Assembly: GCF_902497555.1 (NCBI RefSeq)
Contig: NZ_CABVGP010000001.1
Coordinates: 310,001-374,000 of the forward strand
Source of the DNA: Amycolatopsis camponoti
Lineage (GTDB): Bacteria; Actinomycetota; Actinomycetes; Mycobacteriales; Pseudonocardiaceae
Length of the DNA: 64,000 nt
Reading direction: 5' to 3'
The notes beneath the pieces are model-generated. The model was given only the letters and a program-made list of their open reading frames with translations. It did no database searches and was not told the origin of the DNA. Shown one piece after another: positions 16,797-25,643 of this stretch. The number at the start of each line of letters is the position of its first letter. Position 1 is the stretch's first letter. The position numbers and the translations under genes were made by a program.

Positions 16797-17450
16797 TTGA
16801 TCAAGCTCATGTTCGCCGACGACGAGGAACTGGTGCGCTCGGGGTTGCGCGCGATGATGTCCGGGGCTCAGGACATCGAGATCGTGGGCGAGGCCTCCGA
16901 TGGCAGATCCGCAGTGGAAGTTGCCCGGCGGTACCACCCCGACGTCGCCTTGCTCGACATCAAGATGCGGGCTCCTGACGACGGCATTCGCGCCCTCAGG
17001 GCCATTCTCGCCCTTCCCGATCCGCCCACCGTGGCCATGCTGACCACCTTCGACATCGACGAGTACGTCAGCCTCGCGCTGCGGCTCGGCGCCAACGGCT
17101 TCCTCCTCAAGGACATCGATCCCGCCGCTCTGCTGAGGGCCGTCCGGGACCTGAGCCGCGGTGGGGCCGTCCTGGACCCGGGGGTTGCCGCGCGGATGGT
17201 CCAGTCCCACCGGGACGAACAACGCGCTGCTCAGCCGGCCCGGAAGCTGCTCGCCTCACTGTCCGAACGCGAACGCGAGGTCGTCGCGCTCATCGGGCAG
17301 GGACTGAGCAACGCCGAGATCGGCGGCCGCCTGCACCTGTCCGAAGCCACCGTCAAGGGGTACGTCTCCGCCGTGCTCTCCAAGATCGGGGCGGCCAACC
17401 GGGTGCAGGCCGCTTTGCTGGCCTACCGCGGTGGACTTCTCGACCAGTAG
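16797..17450 (+). CDS. NarL/LuxR-type response regulator, orphan
   Basis: 217 aa from TTG 16797, chosen because GGAGG (16786-16790) lies 6 bases upstream. A TTG 15 bp upstream would place the ribosome site inside the gene. Receiver with ADDEE and D54 (ALLDIKM), unusual in having RAPDDG after the Asp; LuxR HTH with LSEREREVVALIGQGLSNAEIG and SEATVKGYVSAVLSKIG. No kinase gene is adjacent; the next gene starts directly after its stop. Confidence 0.8.
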   Translation: MIKLMFADDEELVRSGLRAMMSGAQDIEIVGEASDGRSAVEVARRYHPDVALLDIKMRAPDDGIRALRAILALPDPPTVAMLTTFDIDEYVSLALRLGANGFLLKDIDPAALLRAVRDLSRGGAVLDPGVAARMVQSHRDEQRAAQPARKLLASLSEREREVVALIGQGLSNAEIGGRLHLSEATVKGYVSAVLSKIGAANRVQAALLAYRGGLLDQ

Positions 17451-18059
17451 ATGCTGCTCACGGCGCTGGAGTTCCTCGGGCTCGTCGCCTTCGCGGCGTC
17501 CGGGGCGCTCGCCGCCGTGCGGGCGCGGCTCGACGTCTTCGGCGTGGTCGTCGTCGGGCTCACCACCGCGCTCGGTGGCGGGGTCATCCGGGACGTCCTG
17601 CTCGGCATCCACCCGCCCACGACCTTGCGGAACTGGCCCTACCTCGCCGTCTGCGCGGCGACCGCCCTGGTCGTCTTCGCCTTCCACCCGCAGGTCGCGC
17701 GGCTGCGACGCGGTGTGCTGCTCGCCGACGCGCTCGGCCTCGGCGTCTTCGCCACCGCCGGGACGACCATCGCGCTGAACGCCGGCGCGACCGTCTACGC
17801 CGCGTGCCTGATCGGCATGACCACCGGCATCGGCGGCGGGGCCGTCCGGGATCTCCTACTCCGGGAAATCCCCCTCGTCCTGCGGAAAGAGATCTACGCC
17901 GTCGCCGCGTTGGCCGGCTCGGCGCTCGTCGTGGTCGGTCACGCTGTGCGACTGCCGGAGGGGCCGGTGACCGTCATCGCGGCTGCCGTGGTCGTCGCGA
18001 TCAGGATGATCGCGCTCTGGCGGCACTGGAACGCTCCGGTCGCGCGCGCACCGGAGTGA
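17451..18059 (+). CDS. TRIC/YicG-type (UPF0126) membrane protein
   Basis: 202 aa, 6-7 transmembrane helices built as two repeats. Each repeat carries the family glycine/Arg-Asp motif: ALGGGVIRDVLLG and GIGGGAVRDLLLREIP. These proteins are trimeric intracellular cation-channel-like pores in the plasma membrane, probably for monovalent cations. The ATG follows the preceding TAG directly, so it shares a transcript with the orphan response regulator. Confidence 0.85.
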   Translation: MLLTALEFLGLVAFAASGALAAVRARLDVFGVVVVGLTTALGGGVIRDVLLGIHPPTTLRNWPYLAVCAATALVVFAFHPQVARLRRGVLLADALGLGVFATAGTTIALNAGATVYAACLIGMTTGIGGGAVRDLLLREIPLVLRKEIYAVAALAGSALVVVGHAVRLPEGPVTVIAAAVVVAIRMIALWRHWNAPVARAPE

Positions 18060-18087
18060 GGATTCTTTTTGTTAGTTCTGTGTGTGT

Positions 18088-18106
18088 TCTTAGGCGAGTC
18101 TCAGCA
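18088..18106 (+). promoter_or_regulatory. MprA-box-like direct repeat upstream of mprA
   Basis: TCTTAGGC, gag, TCTCAGCA: two 8-bp direct half-sites with 3-bp spacing, 11-bp period. This matches the published organisation of the M. tuberculosis MprA box (two loosely conserved 8-bp repeats, 19 bp in total). It ends 20 bp before the mprA start, implying autoregulation. Confidence 0.65.
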
Positions 18107-18126
18107 CGCTGAGTAAAACTGTCGCC

Positions 18127-18819
18127 ATGCGCATCCTTGTGGTGGACGACGACCGCGCCGTCCGTGAGTCGCTCCGGCGGTCCCTGGAGTTCAACGGTTA
18201 CCAGGTCCAGCTGGCCAGCGACGGTGCGCAAGCCCTGGAAGCGATCATCGCCGACCGTCCGGACGCCATGGTCCTCGACGTCATGATGCCCCGCCTCGAC
18301 GGCCTCGAGGTGGCCCGCCGCCTGCGCAGCACCGGCGACGACCTGCCGATCCTCGTGCTCACCGCGCGCGACACCGTCTCCGACCGCGTGTCCGGGCTGG
18401 ACGCCGGCGCCGACGACTACCTGCCGAAGCCGTTCGCGCTGGAAGAGCTGCTCGCCCGGCTGCGGGCGCTGCTGCGCCGCGCCACCCCGGACGCCCAGAA
18501 CGGCCAGGCATCGGAGATGCTGTCCTTCGCCGACCTGACGCTCGACCCGGGCACGCGCGAGGTCCGCCGCGACGGCCGCGAGATCAGCCTGACCCGGACC
18601 GAGTTCGCGCTGCTGGAACTGTTCCTTTCCTACCCGAAGCACGTCCTCACGCGGGGCCGGATACTGGAGGAAGTATGGGGTTACGACTTCCCGACGTCGG
18701 GCAACGCGCTGGAGGTCTACGTCGGCTACTTGCGCCGCAAGACGGAAGCCGAGGGGGAGCCGAGGCTGATCCACACGGTGCGGGGAGTGGGCTACGTCCT
18801 GAGGGAAACCCCGCCGTGA
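18127..18819 (+). CDS. mprA: OmpR-family response regulator MprA
   Basis: 230 aa. Receiver with DDD7-9, D51 ([12 protein letters not shown]), T and K104-region [13 protein letters not shown]-terminal OmpR winged helix with [13 protein letters not shown] and [15 protein letters not shown] recognition region ([14 protein letters not shown]), ending [10 protein letters not shown]. In mycobacteria MprAB responds to envelope stress and controls pepD and sigE. Assignment rests on gene order (mprA-mprB...pepD...moaB...mscL) plus matching boxes at mprA and pepD. GTGA overlap with mprB. Confidence 0.85.
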   Translation: MRILVVDDDRAVRESLRRSLEFNGYQVQLASDGAQALEAIIADRPDAMVLDVMMPRLDGLEVARRLRSTGDDLPILVLTARDTVSDRVSGLDAGADDYLPKPFALEELLARLRALLRRATPDAQNGQASEMLSFADLTLDPGTREVRRDGREISLTRTEFALLELFLSYPKHVLTRGRILEEVWGYDFPTSGNALEVYVGYLRRKTEAEGEPRLIHTVRGVGYVLRETPP

Positions 18820-20225
18820 CCGAGCCCGGCGATCCCCGCGGCACGCGCTGGGGGACGCGCCGGTTCTCGCTGCGCGGCCGGGTGACGCTGCTGGCCGCCG
18901 CCTGTGTCGCCGGCGCCGTCGCGCTGGTGTCGCTCGGCGCGTACATGGTCGTGAGCAACAACCTCTACCAGCAGCTGGACGACGGCCTCATGGCGCGCGC
19001 CCAGGCGGCCGTCGCGTCGCCGCAGGTGCAGACCGAGCTGCGGCAGGTGCCGGGCGCGTTCCTGGCCAGCGCCGACCTGCAGATCGGGCAGCTCAACGCC
19101 GCGCCCGACGTCCAGCACGCCGTGATGACCTACCCGCTCTCGAGCTCGCCGCCGCCGTTCGGGCAGGACGAGCTGGCCGTCGCGAACGGCGACTCGGCGG
19201 AGTCGTTGCGGACGGACTTCCGCACGGACAGCCGCGTGGTCGCGCTGCCCACCGGGCACGGCGAGGCCATCGTGCTCGCGCAGTCGATGGCGCCGACCAA
19301 GCGCACGCTGAACGAACTCGCGCTGGTGCTGTTCCTGATCGGCGGCGCCGGCATCCTGGTCGCCGCCGCGGCGGGCACCGCGGTCGCGCGCACCGGTCTG
19401 CGCCCGGTCGACCGGCTGACGTCGGCCGCCGAGCGCGTCGCCAAGACCGGCGACCTGCGGCCGATCCCGGTCAGTGGCGACGACGAGCTCGCGCGCCTCA
19501 CCACCAGCTTCAACACCATGCTCGGCACGGTCGCGGACTCGCAGGAACGCCAGCGCCAGCTGGTCGCGGACGCCGGCCACGAGCTGCGGACGCCGTTGAC
19601 GTCGCTGCGCACCAACCTCGAGCTGCTGCTCGCCGCGAGCAAGCCGGGCGCGCCACCGCTGCCGGACGAGGACCGCGTCGACATCGTCGCGGACATCAGC
19701 GGCCAGCTCGACGAGTTGACGCAGCTCATCGGCGACCTCGTCGAGCTCGCGCGCCAGGACGAGCCCCGCGAACGCTTCGAGCGCGTCGAGCTGCTGGACG
19801 TCGTGGAGCGAGCGCTCGACCGGGCGCGCCGCCGCGCGGGCGAGATCAACTTCGACGTCTCGCTGCAGCCGTGGGTGCTCACCGGCGACAACAGCTCGAT
19901 CGAACGCGCGGTGCTGAACCTGCTGGACAACGCGGTGAAGTTCTCCCCGGCGGACGCGACGGTCTGGGTGCGGCTGTACCCGCTCGGCGACGGCACCGCC
20001 GTGGTCGAGGTCGCCGACGAGGGCCCGGGCATCGCCGAGGAGGACCTGCCCAAGGTGTTCGACCGCTTCTACCGCTCGTCGGAAGCGCGGACGCTGCCCG
20101 GTTCGGGCCTCGGCCTGGCGATCGTGAAGCACGCGGCCGAACGGCACGGCGGCGCGGTGTACGCGGCGCGGGCGCCCGAGGGCGGCGCGCTGATGACGAT
20201 CCGGCTGCCGGGGGCGCCTGGCTGA
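18816..20225 (+). CDS. mprB: Sensor histidine kinase MprB
   Basis: 469 aa. TM1 at about 22-47, an extracellular loop of about 120 residues, TM2 at about 168-190, HAMP ([17 protein letters not shown]), HisKA with [26 protein letters not shown] (H255, read over residues 247-272) and HATPase_c with [17 protein letters not shown] and [18 protein letters not shown]. It phosphorylates MprA. GTG overlaps the mprA stop by 4 bp; GAGGG lies 10 bases upstream. In M. tuberculosis the loop interacts with DnaK and misfolded-protein signals. Confidence 0.85.
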   Translation: MTEPGDPRGTRWGTRRFSLRGRVTLLAAACVAGAVALVSLGAYMVVSNNLYQQLDDGLMARAQAAVASPQVQTELRQVPGAFLASADLQIGQLNAAPDVQHAVMTYPLSSSPPPFGQDELAVANGDSAESLRTDFRTDSRVVALPTGHGEAIVLAQSMAPTKRTLNELALVLFLIGGAGILVAAAAGTAVARTGLRPVDRLTSAAERVAKTGDLRPIPVSGDDELARLTTSFNTMLGTVADSQERQRQLVADAGHELRTPLTSLRTNLELLLAASKPGAPPLPDEDRVDIVADISGQLDELTQLIGDLVELARQDEPRERFERVELLDVVERALDRARRRAGEINFDVSLQPWVLTGDNSSIERAVLNLLDNAVKFSPADATVWVRLYPLGDGTAVVEVADEGPGIAEEDLPKVFDRFYRSSEARTLPGSGLGLAIVKHAAERHGGAVYAARAPEGGALMTIRLPGAPG

Positions 20226-20370
20226 TTCGTCGTGGTGTTGTTCGCCCGCGCCCGCTACGCCTGCTCCGTGACCTGGTCATTCGAAGTTCACCCAGGTCGA
20301 CCCTGCGGATCCTGTGTTGAATCGTGTAGGATTTTGTGTGGTTGGGGTGTGACGGGGACGGAGTTGAGCG

Positions 20371-21171
20371 GTGCTGGCGCGTCAGCGACAGGCGGTGATC
20401 CTGGAAGAGGCACGCCGGACGGGTGCGGTCCGGGTCAGTGACCTCGTGACCAGGCTGGGTGTCTCCGACATGACGGTGCGCCGCGATCTGGACGTCTTGG
20501 CCGGGCGAGGGCTTGTCGAGAAGGTCTATGGCGGCGCCACTTCGATCGTCGGCAAGAGCACCGACGAACCCGGCTTCGAGGCCAAATCCGTGCGCCAGCG
20601 GGCGCAGAAGGAGGCCATCGCCGAGCTCGCCGCGACGCTCGTGCGGCCCGGCACCGCGATCGGCATCTCCGCCGGCACCACCACCTGGACGCTCGCCCGC
20701 GCGCTCGACGCGATCCCGGGGCTCACCATCGTGACCAACTCGATCCAGGTCGCCGACGTGCTCCGCGGGTCGACGCAGCCGGACCGCACCGTCGTGCTCA
20801 CCGGCGGGGTGCGGACGCCGTCGGACGCGCTGGTCGGGCCGGTCGCCGTGCACAGCCTGCGGTCGCTGCACCTCGACGTCGTCTTCCTCGGCGTGCACGG
20901 GATGGCCGAGGGGCCGGGGTTCACGACGCCCAACCTCACCGAGAGCGAGACCGACCGCGCGCTGGTCGAGGCCGGGCGCAAGCTCGTCGTGCTCGCCGAC
21001 CACACCAAGTGGGGCACCGTCGGGATCTCCACGATCGCCGACCTGGACGAGGCCGACGTCGTCGTCACCGATGACGGAATTCCCGACGACGCCAAGGAAA
21101 TACTCGCCGAAAGGGCAACGGAACTCATGATCGCCGAAACGGCGGAGACAGTCGAGGCCGAAGAAGCGTGA
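20371..21171 (+). CDS. DeoR-family sugar-phosphate-responsive regulator
   Basis: 266 aa, GTG start. DeoR HTH at 1-56 (RQRQAVILEEARRTGAVRVSDL, DMTVRRDLDVL, GLVEKVYGGA) and a DeoR sensor domain with GISAGTTTWTLAR, TNSIQVADVL, DVVFLGVHG and LADHTKWG. These repressors bind sugar phosphates. It is followed, with a 4-bp overlap, by galT, so galactose or galactose-1-phosphate is the likely signal. A TAGGAT -10-like motif lies at 20326-20331. deoR-galT is inserted between mprB and pepD relative to M. tuberculosis. Confidence 0.85.
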   Translation: MLARQRQAVILEEARRTGAVRVSDLVTRLGVSDMTVRRDLDVLAGRGLVEKVYGGATSIVGKSTDEPGFEAKSVRQRAQKEAIAELAATLVRPGTAIGISAGTTTWTLARALDAIPGLTIVTNSIQVADVLRGSTQPDRTVVLTGGVRTPSDALVGPVAVHSLRSLHLDVVFLGVHGMAEGPGFTTPNLTESETDRALVEAGRKLVVLADHTKWGTVGISTIADLDEADVVVTDDGIPDDAKEILAERATELMIAETAETVEAEEA

Positions 21172-22250
21172 AGCGCACGGTACGACACCTGGCCGACGGC
21201 CGGGAGATCATCTACTTCGACCAGCCCGGCGCGCCCGACCGCGTCGCCGAGGACACCCGCGACCTGCCGCCGGTTTCGGCCGCGTCGGAGATCCGGCTGG
21301 ACCCGCTGACCGGCGAGTGGGTCGCGATGGCCGCGCACCGGCAGACGCGGACCTACAAGCCGCCGGCGGACCTCTGCCCGCTGTGCCCGAGCAAGCCCGG
21401 GAAACCGAGCGAAATCCCCGAAAGCGACTACGACGTCGTCGTCTTCGAGAACCGCTTTCCTTCCTTCGCCGAAGATGTCATCGGCGAGCCGTCCACTGTG
21501 GATGGTCTTGGGCTGGTGCAGGTGCGGCCCGGCCGTGGACGCTGCGAGGTCGTCTGCTTCACCAGCGACCACGACGGCGCTTTCTCGCGGCTGAGCCCGA
21601 AGCAGGTGCGGGCCGTGGTGGACGCGTGGGCGGACCGCACCGCCGCGCTGTCCGAAGTGCCCGGTGTCGAACAGGTCTTCCCGTTCGAGAACCGCGGCGA
21701 GGAAATCGGCGTCACGCTGTCGCACCCGCACGGGCAGATCTACGGCTACCCGTTCGTCACGCCCAAGACCAGGCGGATGCTCGACGTCGCCCGCGCCTAC
21801 CAGGCCGAACACGGCCGCCCGGTGCTCGGTGACGTGCTGGCCGCCGAGCGGAAGTCCGGGGCGCGCGTGGTGGCGTCCGGCGAGCACTGGACGGCGTACG
21901 TGCCCCCGGCCGCGCGCTGGCCGATCGAGGTGCACGTGGTGCCACACCGGCAGGTTCCGGACATCCCGGCCCTGACGGACGCCGAGCGCGACGACTTCGC
22001 CGAGGTCTACCTGGACGTCCTGCGCCGGTGTGACGCGCTGTACGACCGGCCGCTGCCGTACATCGCGGCGTGGCACCAGGCGCCGGTGCGTCGCGACCGC
22101 GAGCTCGGCTGGCTCCACCTGGAACTGTTCTCCGTGTTGCGCGCCAAGGACAAGCTGAAGTACCTGGCGGGGTCCGAATCGGGCATGGCGGTGTGGGTCA
22201 ACGACGCGACGCCGGAGCAGATCGCGGAAAAGCTCCGCGCGGCGGGCTGA
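21168..22250 (+). CDS. galT: Galactose-1-phosphate uridylyltransferase
   Basis: 360 aa. Active-site HPHGQ (H186-P-H188-G-Q), the second being the uridylylated nucleophile; Zn-site cysteines C70 and C73 (CPLCP); ENRFPSF and WHQAPVRRDRELGWLHLELFS typical of the family. It exchanges UMP between UDP-glucose and galactose-1-phosphate in the Leloir pathway. The GTG start overlaps the deoR stop. No galK or galE is adjacent. The galU-like gene at 36.2 kb could supply UDP-glucose. Confidence 0.92.
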   Translation: MKRTVRHLADGREIIYFDQPGAPDRVAEDTRDLPPVSAASEIRLDPLTGEWVAMAAHRQTRTYKPPADLCPLCPSKPGKPSEIPESDYDVVVFENRFPSFAEDVIGEPSTVDGLGLVQVRPGRGRCEVVCFTSDHDGAFSRLSPKQVRAVVDAWADRTAALSEVPGVEQVFPFENRGEEIGVTLSHPHGQIYGYPFVTPKTRRMLDVARAYQAEHGRPVLGDVLAAERKSGARVVASGEHWTAYVPPAARWPIEVHVVPHRQVPDIPALTDAERDDFAEVYLDVLRRCDALYDRPLPYIAAWHQAPVRRDRELGWLHLELFSVLRAKDKLKYLAGSESGMAVWVNDATPEQIAEKLRAAG

Positions 22251-22283
22251 TCCGGCCATACTCATCTCCGATGCACAGGTTCG

Positions 22284-22302
22284 GCTCAGGAACCTCTCAG
22301 GA
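22284..22302 (+). promoter_or_regulatory. MprA-box-like direct repeat upstream of pepD
   Basis: GCTCAGGA, acc, TCTCAGGA: two 8-bp direct repeats, 7 of 8 identical, 11-bp period. It ends 20 bp before the pepD start, the same distance as the box at mprA. It predicts direct control of the protease by MprAB. Confidence 0.75.
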
Positions 22303-22322
22303 CCGTCCCGCAAGGTGATGAC

Positions 22323-23741
22323 ATGACCGAGAACGACCCCACTGCGCACGACCCCGCCGCGCCGCGGCACCCCGAGACCGGCCAGCAGGCGGCTCAGGGC
22401 GGTTGGGCGGGGAGCCCGTACGGTGACCAGGCCGCCACGCCCGAGTCCGGCGGCACGCCGCAGTACTCGTCGCCGGAGCCGTCCTACCACGCGGTGACCG
22501 GGGCCGATCCGTCCTACGGGGCGCCGAACTCGAACCCCTGGTCCGCGTCGGGTCAGACCCAGCAGAGCGTCTACCCGAACCCCAGCCCGTACGGGCAGCC
22601 CGGCACGTCCGTCTACGGCGCGCCGCCGGCGCCGCCCGCGCAGCCCAAGCGATCCGGCGGCAAGCTGCTCGCCGGCGTCGCGCTGGTCGCGCTGCTCGTC
22701 GGCGGCATCGCGGGCGGGGCGGTCGGGTACCTCACCGGCGGCTCGTCCAGCGGCCCGGGGAGCAACGCGCTCGACGCGCCGAAGCCGGCCCAGCAGACGG
22801 GCAACGCGCCCGCCGGCTCGGTCGAGGCGGTCGCGCAGAAGCTGTCGCCGAGCGTCGTCGAGCTGCAGGTGAGCGGGCAGCAGGGGGCCGGCGAGGGCTC
22901 CGGGTTCGTCATCAGCACCGACGGCTACATCCTGACCAACAACCATGTCGTCGAGGTCGCCGCGAACGGCGGGCAGATCCAGGCCGTGTTCCAGGACGGC
23001 AAGAAGTCCGCCGCCAAGGTCGTCGGCCGCGACCCGACGACCGACATCGCGGTCGTCAAGGTCGACGGCGTCGCCAACCTGACCCCCGTGGAGATCGGCC
23101 GGTCCGACGATCTGCGGGTCGGCCAGTCGGTGGTCGCCATCGGCTCGCCGTTCGAGCTGGCCGGCACGGTCACCTCGGGCATCGTCAGCTCGCTGCACCG
23201 GCCGGTGCGGGCGGGCGGCGGCCAGGGCGGCCAGGAGACGGTGATGGACGCCGTCCAGACCGACGCCGCGATCAACCCGGGCAACTCGGGCGGTCCGCTG
23301 GCCAACATGTCCGGCCAGGTCATCGGCATCAACTCGGCGATCTACAGCCCGCAGTCGGCGTCCGGCGGCCAGGGCCAGGGCGGCTCCGAGAGCGGCAACG
23401 TCGGCATCGGCTTCGCCATCCCGATCGACCAGGCCCGCCGCACCGCGGACACGATCATCAAGACCGGCCAGGCGGTGCAGACCTACATCGGCGCGCAGGT
23501 CACGGACGCCCCGCAGGGCGGCGCGAAGCTCGGTGCCATCACCGCCGGCAGCCCGGCGGAGAAGGCCGGCCTCAAGTCCGGCGACATCGTGACGAAGATC
23601 GACGACCGGAACATCGACACGTCCGACACGCTGGTCGCCGCGATCCGCACCCGCGCCCCGGACGAGAAGGCGACGTTCACCCTCTCCGACGGCCGCACGG
23701 TCGAGGTGACGCTCGGCGGACAGCCCGTCCCGGCCAACTGA
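22323..23741 (+). CDS. pepD: HtrA-like serine protease with PDZ domain (PepD)
   Basis: 472 aa. Residues 1-112 are a disordered cytosolic tail rich in Pro, Gln, Ser and Tyr; TM at about 113-138 (GGKLLAGVALVALLVGGIAG); extracytoplasmic trypsin-like domain with H208 (TNNHVV), D241 (PTTDIAVVK) and S322 (NPGNSGGPL); PDZ about 380-470 (AGLKSGDIVTKIDDRNI). It is an envelope quality-control protease and chaperone. In mycobacteria pepD follows mprB and is MprA-regulated; here deoR-galT lies between them but the box is kept. Ribosome site AAGGTG at 22312-22317. Confidence 0.9.
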   Translation: MTENDPTAHDPAAPRHPETGQQAAQGGWAGSPYGDQAATPESGGTPQYSSPEPSYHAVTGADPSYGAPNSNPWSASGQTQQSVYPNPSPYGQPGTSVYGAPPAPPAQPKRSGGKLLAGVALVALLVGGIAGGAVGYLTGGSSSGPGSNALDAPKPAQQTGNAPAGSVEAVAQKLSPSVVELQVSGQQGAGEGSGFVISTDGYILTNNHVVEVAANGGQIQAVFQDGKKSAAKVVGRDPTTDIAVVKVDGVANLTPVEIGRSDDLRVGQSVVAIGSPFELAGTVTSGIVSSLHRPVRAGGGQGGQETVMDAVQTDAAINPGNSGGPLANMSGQVIGINSAIYSPQSASGGQGQGGSESGNVGIGFAIPIDQARRTADTIIKTGQAVQTYIGAQVTDAPQGGAKLGAITAGSPAEKAGLKSGDIVTKIDDRNIDTSDTLVAAIRTRAPDEKATFTLSDGRTVEVTLGGQPVPAN

Positions 23742-23753
23742 TCCCACCAGACG

Positions 23754-23777
23754 CTCGGCCGCCTCGGCGCGGCCGAG
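23754..23777. terminator. Terminator hairpin 1 after pepD
   Basis: CTCGGCCGC and GCGGCCGAG form a perfect 9-bp stem with a 6-base loop, 13 bases after the pepD stop. No T-run follows. Confidence 0.6.
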
Positions 23778-23822
23778 ACCAGCATCGGCTCGACCCCCGC
23801 ACCTCGGGGCCGGACCCACAAA

Positions 23823-23864
23823 GGCCACGCGCGACCAGGCACTCGATGCCGGTCGCGCGTGGCC
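23823..23864. terminator. Terminator hairpin 2 between convergent genes
   Basis: GGCCACGCGCGACC and GGTCGCGCGTGGCC make a perfect 14-bp stem with a 14-base loop, between the ends of pepD and the convergent heptad-tail membrane gene. It could stop transcription from both sides. Confidence 0.75.
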
Positions 23865-23880
23865 GCGTTTGCGGCCGGGG

Positions 23881-24528
23881 TCAGGTGCCGGAACGGTCGG
23901 TTCGCGTAGCCGGAGGGTCGGCCGGCGTACTTGAAGTGTCGGTTCGCGTGTCTGGAGGGGCGGCTGGCGTTTCTGGAGGGTCGGTTCGCGTGCCTGGGGG
24001 GTCGGCCAGCGTGCCTGGAGGGTCGGCTGCTGTGTCTGGCGGGGCATCTTGCGTGATTGCGGGGGTATCTCGCGTGATTGGCGGGGCATCACGCGTGTCT
24101 GGAGGGACGACACGCGTACCTGGGCGGACGACACGGGCCAGGGCGGTCAAGACGACCACCAGCCAGACGGCGGCCAGGGTCAGGGCCAGGCCCAGGGCCG
24201 GGTTGCCGTCGTGGAGGCCGGGCATCGGGGGCGTTCCGTACGGGCGCCAGAGCAGCGGGAACGCCACGATCAGCAGCACGCCCGTGATGACCGTGCCCGT
24301 GACCACCGGAACCCGCCAGGGCGGCCGGAGGACGCGAGCCAGGGCGATGCCGAGCACCGCCGTCAGCGGGGCGACGACGCCGTCGTTGACGAGCGGCCCG
24401 CCGACGATCCAGCCGACCGTCCCGAAGACGTCCGGACGCAGCGGGAACGCGTACTCGACGAACAACACCACGCCCCAGGCCAGCGCCGCGAGGCCCGGCA
24501 GGGCGAGCAGAGCGCGAGCGGTCTTCAC
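23881..24528 (-). CDS. Membrane protein with C-terminal heptapeptide-repeat tail
   Basis: 215 aa. GTG overlaps the oxidoreductase stop (GTGA, 24525-24528), so it is the last gene of a five-gene operon. Four transmembrane helices cover about residues 1-135 (LLALPGLAALAWGVVLF; GGPLVNDGVVAPLTAVLGIAL; VVTGTVITGVLLIVAFPLL; LGLALTLAAVWLVVVLTAL). The last 75 residues are 10 heptads plus a partial one, on a D/A-P-P-x-T-x-x theme. The tail is rich in Pro, Thr and Asp and probably extended. The membrane part is unrecognised. Confidence 0.7.
   Translation of the reverse strand: MKTARALLALPGLAALAWGVVLFVEYAFPLRPDVFGTVGWIVGGPLVNDGVVAPLTAVLGIALARVLRPPWRVPVVTGTVITGVLLIVAFPLLWRPYGTPPMPGLHDGNPALGLALTLAAVWLVVVLTALARVVRPGTRVVPPDTRDAPPITRDTPAITQDAPPDTAADPPGTLADPPGTRTDPPETPAAPPDTRTDTSSTPADPPATRTDRSGT
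23884..24108 (-). repeat. 21-bp coding tandem repeats (DPPxTxx heptads)
   Basis: Units read VPPDTRD, APPITRD, TPAITQD, APPDTAA, DPPGTLA, DPPGTRT, DPPETPA, APPDTRT, DTSSTPA, DPPATRT and a partial DRSGT. The DNA shows the same periodicity (GGAGGGTCGG...GTGCCT blocks), so the tail grew by in-frame duplication and probably varies in copy number between strains. Confidence 0.8.
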
Positions 24529-25643
24529 AGCGCCTCCAGCTTCGTGACCCACTTCGTCTGCAGCACCCCGGGCCGGTTCGGGGCGATGATGCGGCACGGG
24601 AACCCGTGGTCGAGGTCGAGCACCTCGCCGTTCAGCTCCAGCGCGAGCAACGTCAGTTCGTCGGCCGTGTGCTCGCCGGGCAGGACGCTGACGCTGTAGA
24701 GCCCGGAACGCTCCGAAGAGGACACCCGTACCGCGGTGCCGGGCGACGCGCCGACGGCTTTCAGCAGCACCGGCAACGAGATCCCGCGCCAGGTCGCCGA
24801 CTGGCTCCAGCCCTCCACGCAGGCGATCGGCAGCTCGGCCGTCGTCTGCGGCAGCGCGCGCAGCTCGTCGAGCGAGAACTTCTTCGTGCCGCCCGGGGTC
24901 ACCACCGAGAGCCGCCAGGACGCCGACCACGTGACGCCCGCGGCCGCCGCCGTCCGGTTCACCGGGAGGTCCTGCGTGCCCTTGCCCGTCTTCCAGGAGA
25001 GGCCGGACACCCCGCGCAGGAACGGAACCGTCGCGCCGGCGGTGGCGACGACGGCGACGCCCGTCGCCAGCCCGGTCGTGCGCAGGAACCCGCGCCGGGA
25101 CAGCCCGGCGGCCGGCGGCTCCTCATCGGGCGTCCCGCGGCTCAGCGCCCGCCGGATGACCGGCAGCTTCACCGCGACGTGCACCAGGATCGACCCGATC
25201 GCCAGCCACGCGACCGCGTAGTGCACCTGCGGGAAGTAGAAGCCCCACGGGTAGTTCTGCGCGACGTTCAGCAGCCCCGTCGTCAGCTCGAAGAACGCCG
25301 CACCCGAGAGCACCAGGATCGACAGGCGCTCCAGCGCGTGCGGCAGCGAGCGGACGAGCGGCCGGCCGAACAGCTTCGGGTAGACGCTCCACAGCTTCGC
25401 CAGCAGCAGCGGGATCGACGCCACGCCGGAGATCACGTGCAGCCCCTGCGTGACGCGGTAGAGCCCGACCGGGCGGCTGGGCCAGAAGAACCACTCCGGC
25501 GGGTGCTGGATCAGGTGGCTGATCAGGCCGGTGACGAAGCACGTCGTGAACGTGACTGCCAGCGCCAGGCCGATCTTCGACGTCGCGCGCTCGTCGTGCG
25601 CCGCCGCCTTGAACTGTTCTTCCTTCGGGATGGGCAGTTTCAC
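24525..25643 (-). CDS. Membrane-anchored molybdopterin oxidoreductase (b561-like domain + Tat motif + sulfite-oxidase fold)
   Basis: 372 aa. Residues 22-160 contain four hydrophobic helices with haem-like His positions (SHLIQH, QGLHVISG, QVHYAVAWLAIGSILVHV). A twin-arginine motif SRRGFLR (182-188) plus hydrophobic stretch follows, then an oxidoreductase molybdopterin domain with the Mo-ligand cysteine C275 in LPIACVEGWSQ and FPCRIIAPNRPG. It looks like a single-chain counterpart of MsrPQ/YedYZ, with electrons passing from a membrane cytochrome b to an external Mo site. The substrate is unknown. GTG start; 4-bp overlaps at both ends. Confidence 0.8.
   Translation of the reverse strand: MKLPIPKEEQFKAAAHDERATSKIGLALAVTFTTCFVTGLISHLIQHPPEWFFWPSRPVGLYRVTQGLHVISGVASIPLLLAKLWSVYPKLFGRPLVRSLPHALERLSILVLSGAAFFELTTGLLNVAQNYPWGFYFPQVHYAVAWLAIGSILVHVAVKLPVIRRALSRGTPDEEPPAAGLSRRGFLRTTGLATGVAVVATAGATVPFLRGVSGLSWKTGKGTQDLPVNRTAAAAGVTWSASWRLSVVTPGGTKKFSLDELRALPQTTAELPIACVEGWSQSATWRGISLPVLLKAVGASPGTAVRVSSSERSGLYSVSVLPGEHTADELTLLALELNGEVLDLDHGFPCRIIAPNRPGVLQTKWVTKLEAL

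Noticed and set aside
20526..24134. 1202-codon minus-strand open frame
   Set aside because: Antisense to deoR, galT and pepD, all with catalytic motifs. Its Arg/Asp-rich low-complexity translation is a GC artefact.
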